Assembly (NCBI GenBank): GCA_041398825.1
Contig: JAWKTX010000006.1
Coordinates: forward strand, 356,823-420,822
Direction of reading: 5' to 3'
DNA length: 64,000 nt
DNA from: Planctomycetaceae bacterium
Lineage (GTDB): Bacteria; Planctomycetota; Planctomycetia; Planctomycetales; Planctomycetaceae
Under the pieces are notes generated by a model. The model did no database searches. It saw only the letters and a program-made list of their open reading frames with translations, and was not told the origin of the DNA. How positions within the stretch are numbered: the stretch's first letter is position 1; every line of letters begins with the position of its first letter. Below, piece by piece: positions 53,795 through 61,915 of this stretch. The position numbers and the translations under genes are program-made.

Positions 53795-56641
53795 ATGCAG
53801 GGGAAAGAACCATGGAAGGGTCAAGTCTCTGACGGCGTTCTCATTCCGCCTCTCCCGGTGCAGGTTCCAAGCGCGGACTCTGGCATCGAACGTCTCCGAA
53901 CGTCAATTGAAGTTCTGCACCCTGGCCATCCGTTTCCAGGTGAGCTGGTCGGAAACTATCGCCTCCTGAATCGCATTGGTTCGGGCGGAATGGGCAGCGT
54001 GTACGAAGCCGTACACACCGAAACTGGTGAGCCCGCAGCGGTCAAGGTGCTGTCCCCGGAATTCTCGAGACATCCCGACGCACTGCGTCGCTTCCGCAAG
54101 GAATGCCGGTTGCTTGCAGAAGTTGCCAGCCCCCACGTGACCAGGCTGTTCGACATCATTGACGATGCAGACTGGCAGGCGTTGGTGATGCAGTTGGTCG
54201 ACGGGGAATCTCTGCGTCAGGTGCTAAGTCGCGAGGGGGCGTTTTCCGAAGCTGCTGCTGCAGACGTCGCCGCTCAGGTGGCGCAGGCACTTGCCGATTT
54301 GTCCCATCTGTCGATTCTGCACCGTGACATCAAGCCGGAAAACATCCTGTTGAAACGATCGGAGAAGACACCATCCGGTTTCCACGTGATGCTGACGGAC
54401 TTCGGGCTTGCTCGACATGCCGTACAGTCAGAATCCCTTGCAATGACGGCCGCCCATGCAGTGCTTGGAACGCCGAAGTATATGTCGCCCGAGCAGTTTT
54501 CTGACCGGGACGTCGATCCACGGTCGGATGTCTACTCGCTGGGCATCACCCTTTTCGAAATGTTGACAGGCCGAACTCCGTTCGTCACAAACGATCTGCT
54601 GGAAATCGCGGAGATGCACCGGCACTCCGTGCCCCCACGCCCGGAAACCATTCGTCCGTCTTTGAGTGACGGCATCTGCGAAATCACCTGGCGATGTCTG
54701 CAAAAACGGCCGGACATGCGTTACGCATCGGCAGGAGAACTTCTCAACGATCTGCGGCGATTCCAGTCCGGTGAGCCAATCAGCCGCATTGAACACCCGT
54801 TACTTCCGTCCAGGCTTGAGTCGCGTCAGCAGACTTTTCGCTACGAATGGAGGCTCAAATCAAGTGTCGGCGAACTTTGGCCTTATGTTTCCAACACTGA
54901 GCGATTGAATCGTGCTCTGGGACTTCCGCCCGTTGAGTACACAACCACGCGTGCTGGTTCCGGCGATACCATCACAATGGCTGAAGTGGTGATCGCAGGT
55001 ATCCGTATGCGTTGGCGAGAGTATCGCTTCGAATGGATTCGTAACCAGCAGTTGGGCGTGCTCAGAGAGTTCCAGTCAGGTCCACTCAAGTGGTTTACAA
55101 GTGTTGTTGAGCTGGTGAAAGCTGCCGATGGTTCAACAACTCTCGTTCATTCATTTCGTGTTGCAGCCAACGGTCGATTTGGCCAGCTGTTTGCCAAACT
55201 AAAATTTGGGTTGGAAGTGCGAAGGTCGCTGACTCGCGTTTACCAGCGGATCGACGGTGTTCTTTCGTCTTCAGAATCCGGTGTCCATCAAAGTGATCCG
55301 TTTGAAGACGCCAACGCGATGTCGCGGCAGGAGTTGGCGGCCCTGCAGCTGGTGACGGAGAGACTTCTGAACCGGCCGGAGCTCAATCGGCAGGCCGTGA
55401 TTTCCGTGACGGAGTTTGTCCGAACTGCTCCCTCGCAGGACCTGGCGTCGATTCGACCTCTTCAACTGGCAAGCCGCCTGAATCTTCCGGCGGAACTTCT
55501 CCTGGCAGTGGGTATCTGCGGTATATCCGAAGGACTATTCGAACTTGTCTGGAACGTCATCTGCCCATCATGTCGACTCGCTAGTCAGCATTACGACACC
55601 ATGAAACTGCTGAAGGAGCACGATTATTGTGAAGCATGTGATTTTGAGTTTCGAACGGATTTCTCCAGTAACGTAGAGCTGACTCTTCGAGCCCATCCGA
55701 GGGTACGGAAAGCTGACCTGAGAAAATACTGTATTGGCAGCCCCGGACATTCACCGCACGTGGTCGCACAAATGCGGGTCGCACCAACAGAATCGCTTCG
55801 CCTGGGACTGGCATTGAAAACAGGGACTTACCTCCTCCGCAGCCCTCAGTTGTCTCAGCGTCTGTCATTTCGCGTTGAGCCGGAAGCTGACGGGGCAGGA
55901 AGCCGCGATTCGGGTGCCCAGCAGAGCCAGTTCAATTCTCAGAACGCGACTGAAATCGCTGTTCCTTTCAGTCACATGCGGCACCAATCACTGGATATCC
56001 GCATTTGTGTGCCTGAAGACTGGAATCACGATCTTCTTCGGTTTCGGCCCGGCAATCAGCTTGTGACCATCACGAACGATTCGGAAACCGAAGTGTTGAT
56101 TCGAATTGAAGACACTTCGCACTCGGAAGAAGTCCTTAGTCTCGCAGCTGCGGTGTCAATGCCGCTCTTCCGTGAACTCCTGCCAACAGAGTCACCTACG
56201 CCTCAGCAGCTGGCGTCATTTACGCACGCAGTACTCGTGCAAACTCGCGTCTCGACTCGATCAGGAATCGAAGCTCCGCGAGAACAATGGATGCTGATGC
56301 AGGAACATCTGAACTTACTGCACGGACTCTGCCGCGAATGCGCTGGAAACTGGGTGAAAATCAAGGGACAAGGCGCGTTGATGTCCTTCTTTTCAGAAGC
56401 CGACGCAAACCGATTCGTCAATCGTCTTGCAGAAACGCACCCATTCGTTGCACCAGTTGTTGATGAATCCATCGAAACAAATGGCATCACCGAAGATTCG
56501 TGGAATGTAACGGCGGCCGTCGTCAGTGGACCAGTTCAGGTCATTGTTATTGACGGACGCATCGACTACCTCGGCCCGCTACTGGAAGAACTGGAGTTGT
56601 CCGTTGAAGAACAGGGACAGGCAGGCCAGATTCGCAAGTGA
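53795..56641 (+). CDS. Ser/Thr protein kinase fused to SRPBCC-like, DUF5939-like and degenerate cyclase-like regions
   Basis: A 948-aa cytoplasmic-type protein (no membrane helix seen). The Hanks kinase is complete: GSGGMGSV at 62-69, Lys84, HRDIKPEN at 176-183, DFG at 202-204, YMSPEQFSD, DVYSLGITLFEMLTG. Next is a SRPBCC/START-like region (about 347-495; EWRLKSSVGELWPYVSNTER). Then a DUF5939-like part with CPSC and CEAC pairs (Cys590, 593, 612, 615) and VELTLRAHPRVRK. The C-terminal part resembles a class III cyclase (WVKIKGQGALMSFFSEADAN), with GQG at 858-860 where cyclases have GDG, so catalysis is unlikely. AGGGAG lies six bases before the ATG. The last residues come from a repeat element. 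Confidence 0.88.
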   Translation: MQGKEPWKGQVSDGVLIPPLPVQVPSADSGIERLRTSIEVLHPGHPFPGELVGNYRLLNRIGSGGMGSVYEAVHTETGEPAAVKVLSPEFSRHPDALRRFRKECRLLAEVASPHVTRLFDIIDDADWQALVMQLVDGESLRQVLSREGAFSEAAAADVAAQVAQALADLSHLSILHRDIKPENILLKRSEKTPSGFHVMLTDFGLARHAVQSESLAMTAAHAVLGTPKYMSPEQFSDRDVDPRSDVYSLGITLFEMLTGRTPFVTNDLLEIAEMHRHSVPPRPETIRPSLSDGICEITWRCLQKRPDMRYASAGELLNDLRRFQSGEPISRIEHPLLPSRLESRQQTFRYEWRLKSSVGELWPYVSNTERLNRALGLPPVEYTTTRAGSGDTITMAEVVIAGIRMRWREYRFEWIRNQQLGVLREFQSGPLKWFTSVVELVKAADGSTTLVHSFRVAANGRFGQLFAKLKFGLEVRRSLTRVYQRIDGVLSSSESGVHQSDPFEDANAMSRQELAALQLVTERLLNRPELNRQAVISVTEFVRTAPSQDLASIRPLQLASRLNLPAELLLAVGICGISEGLFELVWNVICPSCRLASQHYDTMKLLKEHDYCEACDFEFRTDFSSNVELTLRAHPRVRKADLRKYCIGSPGHSPHVVAQMRVAPTESLRLGLALKTGTYLLRSPQLSQRLSFRVEPEADGAGSRDSGAQQSQFNSQNATEIAVPFSHMRHQSLDIRICVPEDWNHDLLRFRPGNQLVTITNDSETEVLIRIEDTSHSEEVLSLAAAVSMPLFRELLPTESPTPQQLASFTHAVLVQTRVSTRSGIEAPREQWMLMQEHLNLLHGLCRECAGNWVKIKGQGALMSFFSEADANRFVNRLAETHPFVAPVVDESIETNGITEDSWNVTAAVVSGPVQVIVIDGRIDYLGPLLEELELSVEEQGQAGQIRK
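56598..56623. repeat. Dispersed element, copy 4 (end fragment inside the kinase gene)
   Basis: TGTCCGTTGAAGAACAGGGA and the following CAGGCA match the inverted right end of the element (copy 2 reads TGTCCGTTGAAAAACCGGGA then CAGGCA) at 23 of 26 positions. It encodes part of the kinase C-terminus (LSVEEQGQAG), 18 bases before the stop. Confidence 0.7.
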
Positions 56642-56662
56642 ACTGAAGTGATACCCTACCGT

Positions 56663-57847
56663 TTACGCTCGACCACGCAGCATTCCGTGCCAGTAAAGAG
56701 CGGGCAGGCCATATTTTTTCAGCAGGAACATGCTGAAGCGTTCCTGAGCCTGATCGAATGGAAATGTCTCGCTGGGCTGGCCGCTGTAGTCGAATTCCGC
56801 CAGCACGAGACTGTCGTAACCGGTGACAACGGGACACGAAGTGTAACCGTCATAGCGGGCAGTGAGAGGTTCCTTTTTCATCAGCGAAAACAAATTGCTG
56901 ACCAGCACTGGAGCCTGTTTTCGCACAGCGGCTCCGGTTTTGGATGTCGGTAAGCTGGAGGCATCACCCAGCCCAAATACGTTGTCGAACCGAGTGTGCT
57001 GCAGGGTGTGCTTGTCGACATCCACCCAGCCACCTTCACCAGCAAGTTCGCTGCTGGCGACAAAGTCCGGTGCCCCCATCGGCGGTGTCACGTGAATCAT
57101 GTCATACTTGATGACGATTTCTTCGTGAGTGTCCATGTGCTGGTAGATGGCTTCCTTCGAAGCCGATCGAACTTCCACCAGGTTGTGGCGAAATCGAGGT
57201 TCCACGCCTTTGCGTTCAGCCACTTTCTCAAGGATCTCACGGTAGCGTTCCACGGCGAACAGACGTGGCCCGGCCAGCGTGAAGATGACCTGGATCTTGT
57301 CGCGAACACCACTGCGGCGAAAATGATCTTCGGCCAGATAACAGATCTTCTGAGGTGCACCACCACACTTAACGGCTCCAGCGGGCTGAGTAAACAACGC
57401 GACACCCTGCTTCAGATTTCGAATAAACTCCCAGGTGCTGGCGACGGTATTGATAGAATAGTTGCTGCAAACTCCGTCTTTGCCAACCGATTCCTTCAGT
57501 CCCTTTACCTTGTCCCAGTTGATCTGAATTCCAGGAGCGACGATCAGATAGTCGTAAGTGATCGTGTCGCCGTTGCGAGTTGTCACACTGTTGGACGCAG
57601 GTGAAAACGAGGCCACAAAATCCCTGATCCATTTGACGCCGTAAGGTATCAATCCCGCTTCATCGCGGCCCGATTCTCCCGGCTTGAAAATACCACCGCC
57701 GACCAGTGTCCACAGCGGCTGGTAATAGTGTTTTTCGGACGGTTCAATGATGGCCACATCCAGCGATGGATCGGCATTGCAAAGTCGAGCGGCAGTGGTG
57801 ATACCAGCAGTGCCTCCACCAACAATAACAATCTGATGATGACTCAT
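56663..57847 (-). CDS. sqr: Sulfide:quinone oxidoreductase, SQOR-like
   Basis: FAD flavoprotein oxidising sulfide and passing electrons to quinone. The FAD site is IVIVGGGTAGITTAARL. The redox Cys pair is Cys161 (KCGGAPQKICY) and Cys338 (YDGYTSCPVVTGYDSLVLAE). Their 177-residue spacing and the C-terminal block AEFDYSGQPSETFPFDQAQE resemble the mitochondrial enzyme (Cys201 and Cys379 in human), not the three-Cys bacterial type. 394 aa from the ATG at 57847 with AAGG nine bases upstream. Five bases after the DUF1641 gene; last gene of the sulfide operon, converging on the kinase. Confidence 0.92.
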   Translation of the reverse strand: MSHHQIVIVGGGTAGITTAARLCNADPSLDVAIIEPSEKHYYQPLWTLVGGGIFKPGESGRDEAGLIPYGVKWIRDFVASFSPASNSVTTRNGDTITYDYLIVAPGIQINWDKVKGLKESVGKDGVCSNYSINTVASTWEFIRNLKQGVALFTQPAGAVKCGGAPQKICYLAEDHFRRSGVRDKIQVIFTLAGPRLFAVERYREILEKVAERKGVEPRFRHNLVEVRSASKEAIYQHMDTHEEIVIKYDMIHVTPPMGAPDFVASSELAGEGGWVDVDKHTLQHTRFDNVFGLGDASSLPTSKTGAAVRKQAPVLVSNLFSLMKKEPLTARYDGYTSCPVVTGYDSLVLAEFDYSGQPSETFPFDQAQERFSMFLLKKYGLPALYWHGMLRGRA

Positions 57848-57852
57848 GGGAA

Positions 57853-58620
57853 CTAGCCTTTTGCAGATGGAGAGGGGGATGACATTGGCGAGCACAGATC
57901 GCCAGCGGGTGTCTTGTCAAGGACGCCACCGAAGCACTTGGCAAACTGCAGAGCAAACGAGAGAGCTCTTTGAGTATTGGGGTCTCGCATTGCCTTCAGC
58001 ATGCCCCAAAAACCCACACGTTTGGCGACAGGATGTTCGCAGGATCCCTGATGACAACTGGACAGCGCCGCGCCTGCCATACCGACCGTGGCAACCGAGT
58101 TTTTGCTGAGGACTTCTGACTTCAGAAGGAAACCAATGCGACTGAGCTCTGCCTCGTTAAGTTTCCCGCCTAGATACAGGGCGGCATGAAGTCCCCGCCG
58201 AACGCTTTGCTCAAGATCGATGCCCTGAGCTTTCTGACGGCTGGCCCATTCGTCAAAGACGTCCATGGCAGTTGCCACCAAACCGGGAAGCTCATCCAGC
58301 AAGGCGCTTCCCTCTTCCAGCCTCGGCAACCGCGAAACAAGCCGTTCCATGGCCTGCATGTTATTGGGTTCGGTCACTTGAATCAGTAGCTTCAACAGAC
58401 GAGCTGCTCGCGTTTCGATATCAACTCCATCTTCAGCCGCTCTGCGACAAGTGGCGTCAAAGAAATCTACTGCGATTGCCAGCATGTTCGGCAGTTCGCC
58501 CACTGTGCCGAGCATTTGGTCCATCGATTGAGCACGATCGAGTAACCGGTGCAGAACTTCTGCAGTTTGTGGATCGTTGAGTCGATCCGCTATCGACGGA
58601 CGCTCCGGAATCGCTTGCAT
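57853..58620 (-). CDS. DUF1641 protein (SQR-associated)
   Basis: A 255-aa mostly helical protein. The DUF1641 signature is the C-terminal FWGMLKAMRDPNTQRALSFA and LQFAKCFGG. Earlier helices repeat a pattern (ARLLKLLIQVTEPNNMQAME, ELPGLVATAMDVFDEWASRQ). Family members are often encoded next to sulfide:quinone or other FAD oxidoreductases; a role as partner or membrane anchor is guessed. AGAGG precedes the ATG. Its stop lies five bases before the sqr start, so the two are surely co-translated. A Cys-containing stretch (SSCHQGSCEHP) is unusual and could bind metal or react with persulfide. Confidence 0.8.
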   Translation of the reverse strand: MQAIPERPSIADRLNDPQTAEVLHRLLDRAQSMDQMLGTVGELPNMLAIAVDFFDATCRRAAEDGVDIETRAARLLKLLIQVTEPNNMQAMERLVSRLPRLEEGSALLDELPGLVATAMDVFDEWASRQKAQGIDLEQSVRRGLHAALYLGGKLNEAELSRIGFLLKSEVLSKNSVATVGMAGAALSSCHQGSCEHPVAKRVGFWGMLKAMRDPNTQRALSFALQFAKCFGGVLDKTPAGDLCSPMSSPSPSAKG

Positions 58621-58753
58621 GATGCAACCTCTTTGTTGGAAGGACGAGATTTGTCATTGAACGTTGGGCTGGGCGGCGTCGGAGGGTAAAGCTTTGACCG
58701 GCCGGACATTCATCCCCGGAATCAAAAACGCTGAACGTCCCATCGGCCTCAAT

Positions 58754-60166
58754 TCAGATTGGTTGCTTCGATCGCGTCAGGCCAGCGGCCTGCCATGCCA
58801 GGTAGCCACCGGTCATGTTTACGAGATCTGTAAAGCCCGCCGCTTGCAGCACGCTGACAGCGATCGACGAGCGAGCACCGCTTTGACAATGCACGACCAG
58901 CTTTTCATTGCGAGGAATCTCATCCAGATGTTGCGGTAACCGACCCAGAAATCGGTGGTTGGCCTGACGGATATGGCCGGCGTTCCACTCATCGTTCGAC
59001 CGAACATCAATGAGATTGACCGTGCCCGCTTCAATGGCTGACGACAGTTCTGCCGGAGTCCCGGAGGCATAGGCCTGCGTCGCTTTGCCTGAAGCTTTCA
59101 CGCCATTGATATCAAATCCTCCGGCAATCTGTTCGACACCGATCTTGTGCAACAAACGGGCCGCCTCTTCCAGTTGATTCGATTCGCAGATCAGGTAGGT
59201 CGGTCGATCATAATCCACCAGCCAGCCAGCCCACGCCGACAGCATGCCAATCGGAATATTGATCGTGCCTGCGACGTGTCCCTTCGCGAATTCGGACGAT
59301 GGTGTCAAATCAATGACCGTGCCAGCCTTGATGGCATCATCCAACCTGTTGACATCCAGCATCTTGTGGTGATGCCCTGCTCCCAGAACAATCGGGCCTT
59401 CTTTGTTGACTCGCTTCATCACCGCGAAATACTTCGGGGCTTCTGGCTGATCGGCCAGAATGTACTGCACGAAGGCTTCTTCGTCGGTGAATTGCAGAGC
59501 CGGGTTGAACAGCTTTTCGTAACCAACCGTCGATGAAGGAATCGCCCCCAGTCCTTTGCCACACGCACTGCCCGCTCCGTGTGCCGGCCAGACCTGCAGA
59601 TAATCGGGAAGCTGCTTGAATCGCTCAGCGGACTTAAACAGATCACGAGCCCCCGGCTCCGCCGTATTTGCAATTCCGGCAGCTTCTTCCAGCAAGTCTG
59701 GTCGACCGATCGACCCGACGAAGACAAAGTCGCCGGAGAAGATACCCATCGGTTTGTCAGCTCCGCCGCCCTGATCAGTCAGTACAAACGAAATGCTTTC
59801 GGGTGTATGTCCCGGCGTGTGCATCACATCAAACCGGATATTGCCGATCATGAAGTGATCACCATCGTGAAGCAGCTGGTGGTCATAAGCATCAAGGTAC
59901 AGATACTTCCATTCCGCCGGACCCTCATCAGAAACATACAACTTCGCACCAACGCGATCGGCCAGTTCGCGAGCTCCGGAAACATAGTCGGCGTGAATAT
60001 GAGTCTCCGCCACCGCAACCAGCTCCAGCCCTTCGCGTTCGGCCATTTCGATGTACTGCTCCACATCTCGGCCAGGATCCACAACGACGGCTGTTTTCGC
60101 TCGCTGACATCCAACCATGTAAGATGCGTGAGCCAGTTTAGGGTCGTAGAAATATTTAAGTAACAT
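58754..60166 (-). CDS. MBL-fold persulfide dioxygenase-like protein with two rhodanese domains
   Basis: A 470-aa fusion. The N-terminal MBL domain has the ETHE1-like metal site ETHIHADYVSGARELADR, then HTPGHTPESISFVL and SGDFVFVGSIGRPDL. ETHE1-type enzymes oxidise glutathione persulfide to sulfite. Two rhodanese domains follow: the first (about 280-365) has a Cys in TYLICESNQ but no typical loop; the second has the usual loop HCQSGARSSIA. Together they would move sulfane sulfur from SQR to oxidation. AAGGAAGA precedes the ATG. Third gene of the operon, 133 bases upstream of the DUF1641 gene. Confidence 0.9.
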   Translation of the reverse strand: MLLKYFYDPKLAHASYMVGCQRAKTAVVVDPGRDVEQYIEMAEREGLELVAVAETHIHADYVSGARELADRVGAKLYVSDEGPAEWKYLYLDAYDHQLLHDGDHFMIGNIRFDVMHTPGHTPESISFVLTDQGGGADKPMGIFSGDFVFVGSIGRPDLLEEAAGIANTAEPGARDLFKSAERFKQLPDYLQVWPAHGAGSACGKGLGAIPSSTVGYEKLFNPALQFTDEEAFVQYILADQPEAPKYFAVMKRVNKEGPIVLGAGHHHKMLDVNRLDDAIKAGTVIDLTPSSEFAKGHVAGTINIPIGMLSAWAGWLVDYDRPTYLICESNQLEEAARLLHKIGVEQIAGGFDINGVKASGKATQAYASGTPAELSSAIEAGTVNLIDVRSNDEWNAGHIRQANHRFLGRLPQHLDEIPRNEKLVVHCQSGARSSIAVSVLQAAGFTDLVNMTGGYLAWQAAGLTRSKQPI

Positions 60167-60308
60167 GATGGTTCTTCCTTAAGTGTTAAAAATCGAATCG
60201 CAGATTCTTCGTTTGTTATTTTTCAATTGTGATTTGTCATTGTTTGTGGGCTCTCCAATGACGAATGGAGAATGTCAGATCAGAAATGCCAACTCTTCTC
60301 TTCCTCAC

Positions 60309-60376
60309 AACGCCACTGTCTTTCCAACGCCACTGTCTTTCCAACGCCACTGTCTTCACAGCGCGACTGTCTTCCA
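60309..60376. repeat. 17-bp tandem repeat, about 4 units, running into the tauE-like gene
   Basis: The unit AACGCCACTGTCTTTCC occurs twice exactly at 60309-60342, then twice in altered form to 60376. The last units cover the stop codon and final codons of the TauE/SafE-like gene, so the array probably grew out of the gene's 3' end. Confidence 0.85.
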
Positions 60377-61180
60377 GATCACAAAGCCAGCCACCAGTAA
60401 CACCGCCACGGAAAACAGTTTCTGCAGAGTCGGCCCTTTCAGTCGCCGAGCCAGAATTCCACCGAGCCACATTCCTGCAGACCCACCAGCCAGAAACAGC
60501 AGCGTTGTTTCCCATGACAACGAGTTTCCGTTTGCGAAGTGCGAAGCCACTCCGCTGATGCTGACCAGCACAATTACAAACAGCGATGTCCCGACGGCTC
60601 GGTGAATTTCCATCCCACTGAACAGCACCAGCGCCGGCACAATCACAAAGCCACCGCCCACACCAAACATTCCGGACAGCACACCGGTCATCAGCCCCAC
60701 CAGCACCAACAGGCGAGCACACCTGGATGTCAACCGTAGTTGGCCATCTTCATCACGCTGACACGCACTGCGGTCTCGATCAGGCATACTTTCCGTGCTG
60801 CACACACCACTTGGTAATTTCGGGTTGCGAGACTTCGCCCACATCCGCCAGGCGACCACCAGCATCAGTCCGGCGAACATCAGCAGCAGAACGCTCTCCG
60901 GAATCAGCTTGGAAAGGTAGGACCCAACGGGAGCTCCAATCATGCCGGCGATTGCGAACAGCAGACCGGTTCGCAGTTCGACTTCGCCTCGTATCAATCG
61001 AGGCACCGCGCCGAACAGTGCGGTGCCTCCCACCGCTGCCAGGGAGATACCCACTGCTTCACGCGGAGCCACGGCCAGCCCGTAGACCAGCAGTGGCACC
61101 GCAAACACACCGCCACCACCTCCGGTCAATCCGAGTGCAAATCCAACGATGCAACCGAAGGTGATGGCTAGGCCGGACAT
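60356..61180 (-). CDS. Sulfite exporter TauE/SafE family membrane protein
   Basis: A 274-aa polytopic membrane protein with about eight hydrophobic segments in two halves. Each half has the Gly-rich family motif: VGFALGLTGGGGGVFAVPLL near the N-terminus and GLMTGVLSGMFGVGGGFVIV in the middle. A Cys/charged loop (CSTESMPDRDRSACQRDEDG) separates them. Family members export sulfite or other organosulfur anions, which fits removal of the sulfite made by the persulfide dioxygenase. The start overlaps the upstream rhodanese gene by 13 bases, so they are co-translated. Confidence 0.88.
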   Translation of the reverse strand: MSGLAITFGCIVGFALGLTGGGGGVFAVPLLVYGLAVAPREAVGISLAAVGGTALFGAVPRLIRGEVELRTGLLFAIAGMIGAPVGSYLSKLIPESVLLLMFAGLMLVVAWRMWAKSRNPKLPSGVCSTESMPDRDRSACQRDEDGQLRLTSRCARLLVLVGLMTGVLSGMFGVGGGFVIVPALVLFSGMEIHRAVGTSLFVIVLVSISGVASHFANGNSLSWETTLLFLAGGSAGMWLGGILARRLKGPTLQKLFSVAVLLVAGFVIWKTVAL

Positions 61181-61713
61181 GATCCGCCGCCTTCACATTT
61201 GTTCCACGGCATCTTTGCGATGAAGGATGCCAGAGGACACAGGCCTGTCAAACCGGCAAACATCAGCCCGGCGCCAACAAAGGCCGACAGGCCGTAGCCA
61301 TAAGGATGAACCCATGTTCCCAGAACAATACCAAGCACTGTCATGAAGCCAGCAGAGACCTGAACCTGCTGCATCAGCGGCACAGCTTTCTTCCCTCGCA
61401 CAACCGGCAGTCCGGCCTCTGCCCATGCCAGGGTCCCGCCCTCAACGTTGACTACATTTTCGAAACCCGCATCGCGGAACTTCCGGCAGGCCTGATTCGA
61501 CCGATTTCCACCCCGACAAATCACGTACAGCGGTTGACCAGCGGAACCATTCCGAGCCGACATGACAGCTGTGGGATCGAGCGATTCCAGGGGCACATTA
61601 CGAGCACACTCGGCGTGAACCTCGCGGAATTCTGTGGGCATGCGGACGTCGATCAGATCGATTTCCGCCTGCCGCAGCATTTGCGCAAGTCGTTTAACAT
61701 CAATCGTTTGCAT
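61168..61713 (-). CDS. Rhodanese domain with DUF2892 membrane tail (YgaP-like)
   Basis: A 181-aa sulfurtransferase anchored in the membrane. The rhodanese domain carries the active loop VICRGGNRSNQACRKF with the Cys nucleophile. Two membrane helices of the DUF2892 type follow (SAGFMTVLGIVLGTWV, FVGAGLMFAGLTGLCPLASF), then a Cys-containing tail (NKCEGGGSCPA). This is the layout of E. coli YgaP. First gene of the sulfide operon; an inverted repeat that could be an operator lies about 140 bases upstream. Confidence 0.9.
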   Translation of the reverse strand: MQTIDVKRLAQMLRQAEIDLIDVRMPTEFREVHAECARNVPLESLDPTAVMSARNGSAGQPLYVICRGGNRSNQACRKFRDAGFENVVNVEGGTLAWAEAGLPVVRGKKAVPLMQQVQVSAGFMTVLGIVLGTWVHPYGYGLSAFVGAGLMFAGLTGLCPLASFIAKMPWNKCEGGGSCPA

Positions 61714-61851
61714 TCGAAGGCTCCTGTTCCCAATTCAGTTATTCAATATGGCAGACCGACATAGCGAAACATCGCAAACTCGCGATACATCGCTAAGAAA
61801 CGCGGTTGAGCGAGGCCTGACGTTCTGCTTCCACTCCTTTCTACGCATCGT

Positions 61852-61873
61852 AATATCGAAACCTTACGATATT
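61852..61873. promoter_or_regulatory. Inverted repeat upstream of the sulfide operon, possible ArsR-type operator
   Basis: AATATCG and CGATATT flank an 8-base spacer, upstream of the first operon gene (start at 61713). AT-rich dyads of this kind are bound by ArsR-family sulfide sensors such as BigR and SqrR. No such regulator is encoded next to it. A second, looser dyad (TAGCGA ... TCGCTA) lies near 61762-61796. Confidence 0.4.
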
Positions 61874-61915
61874 TTAACCAGAATTTGAAAAAACTGAATT
61901 CCCACAGGGATACAT

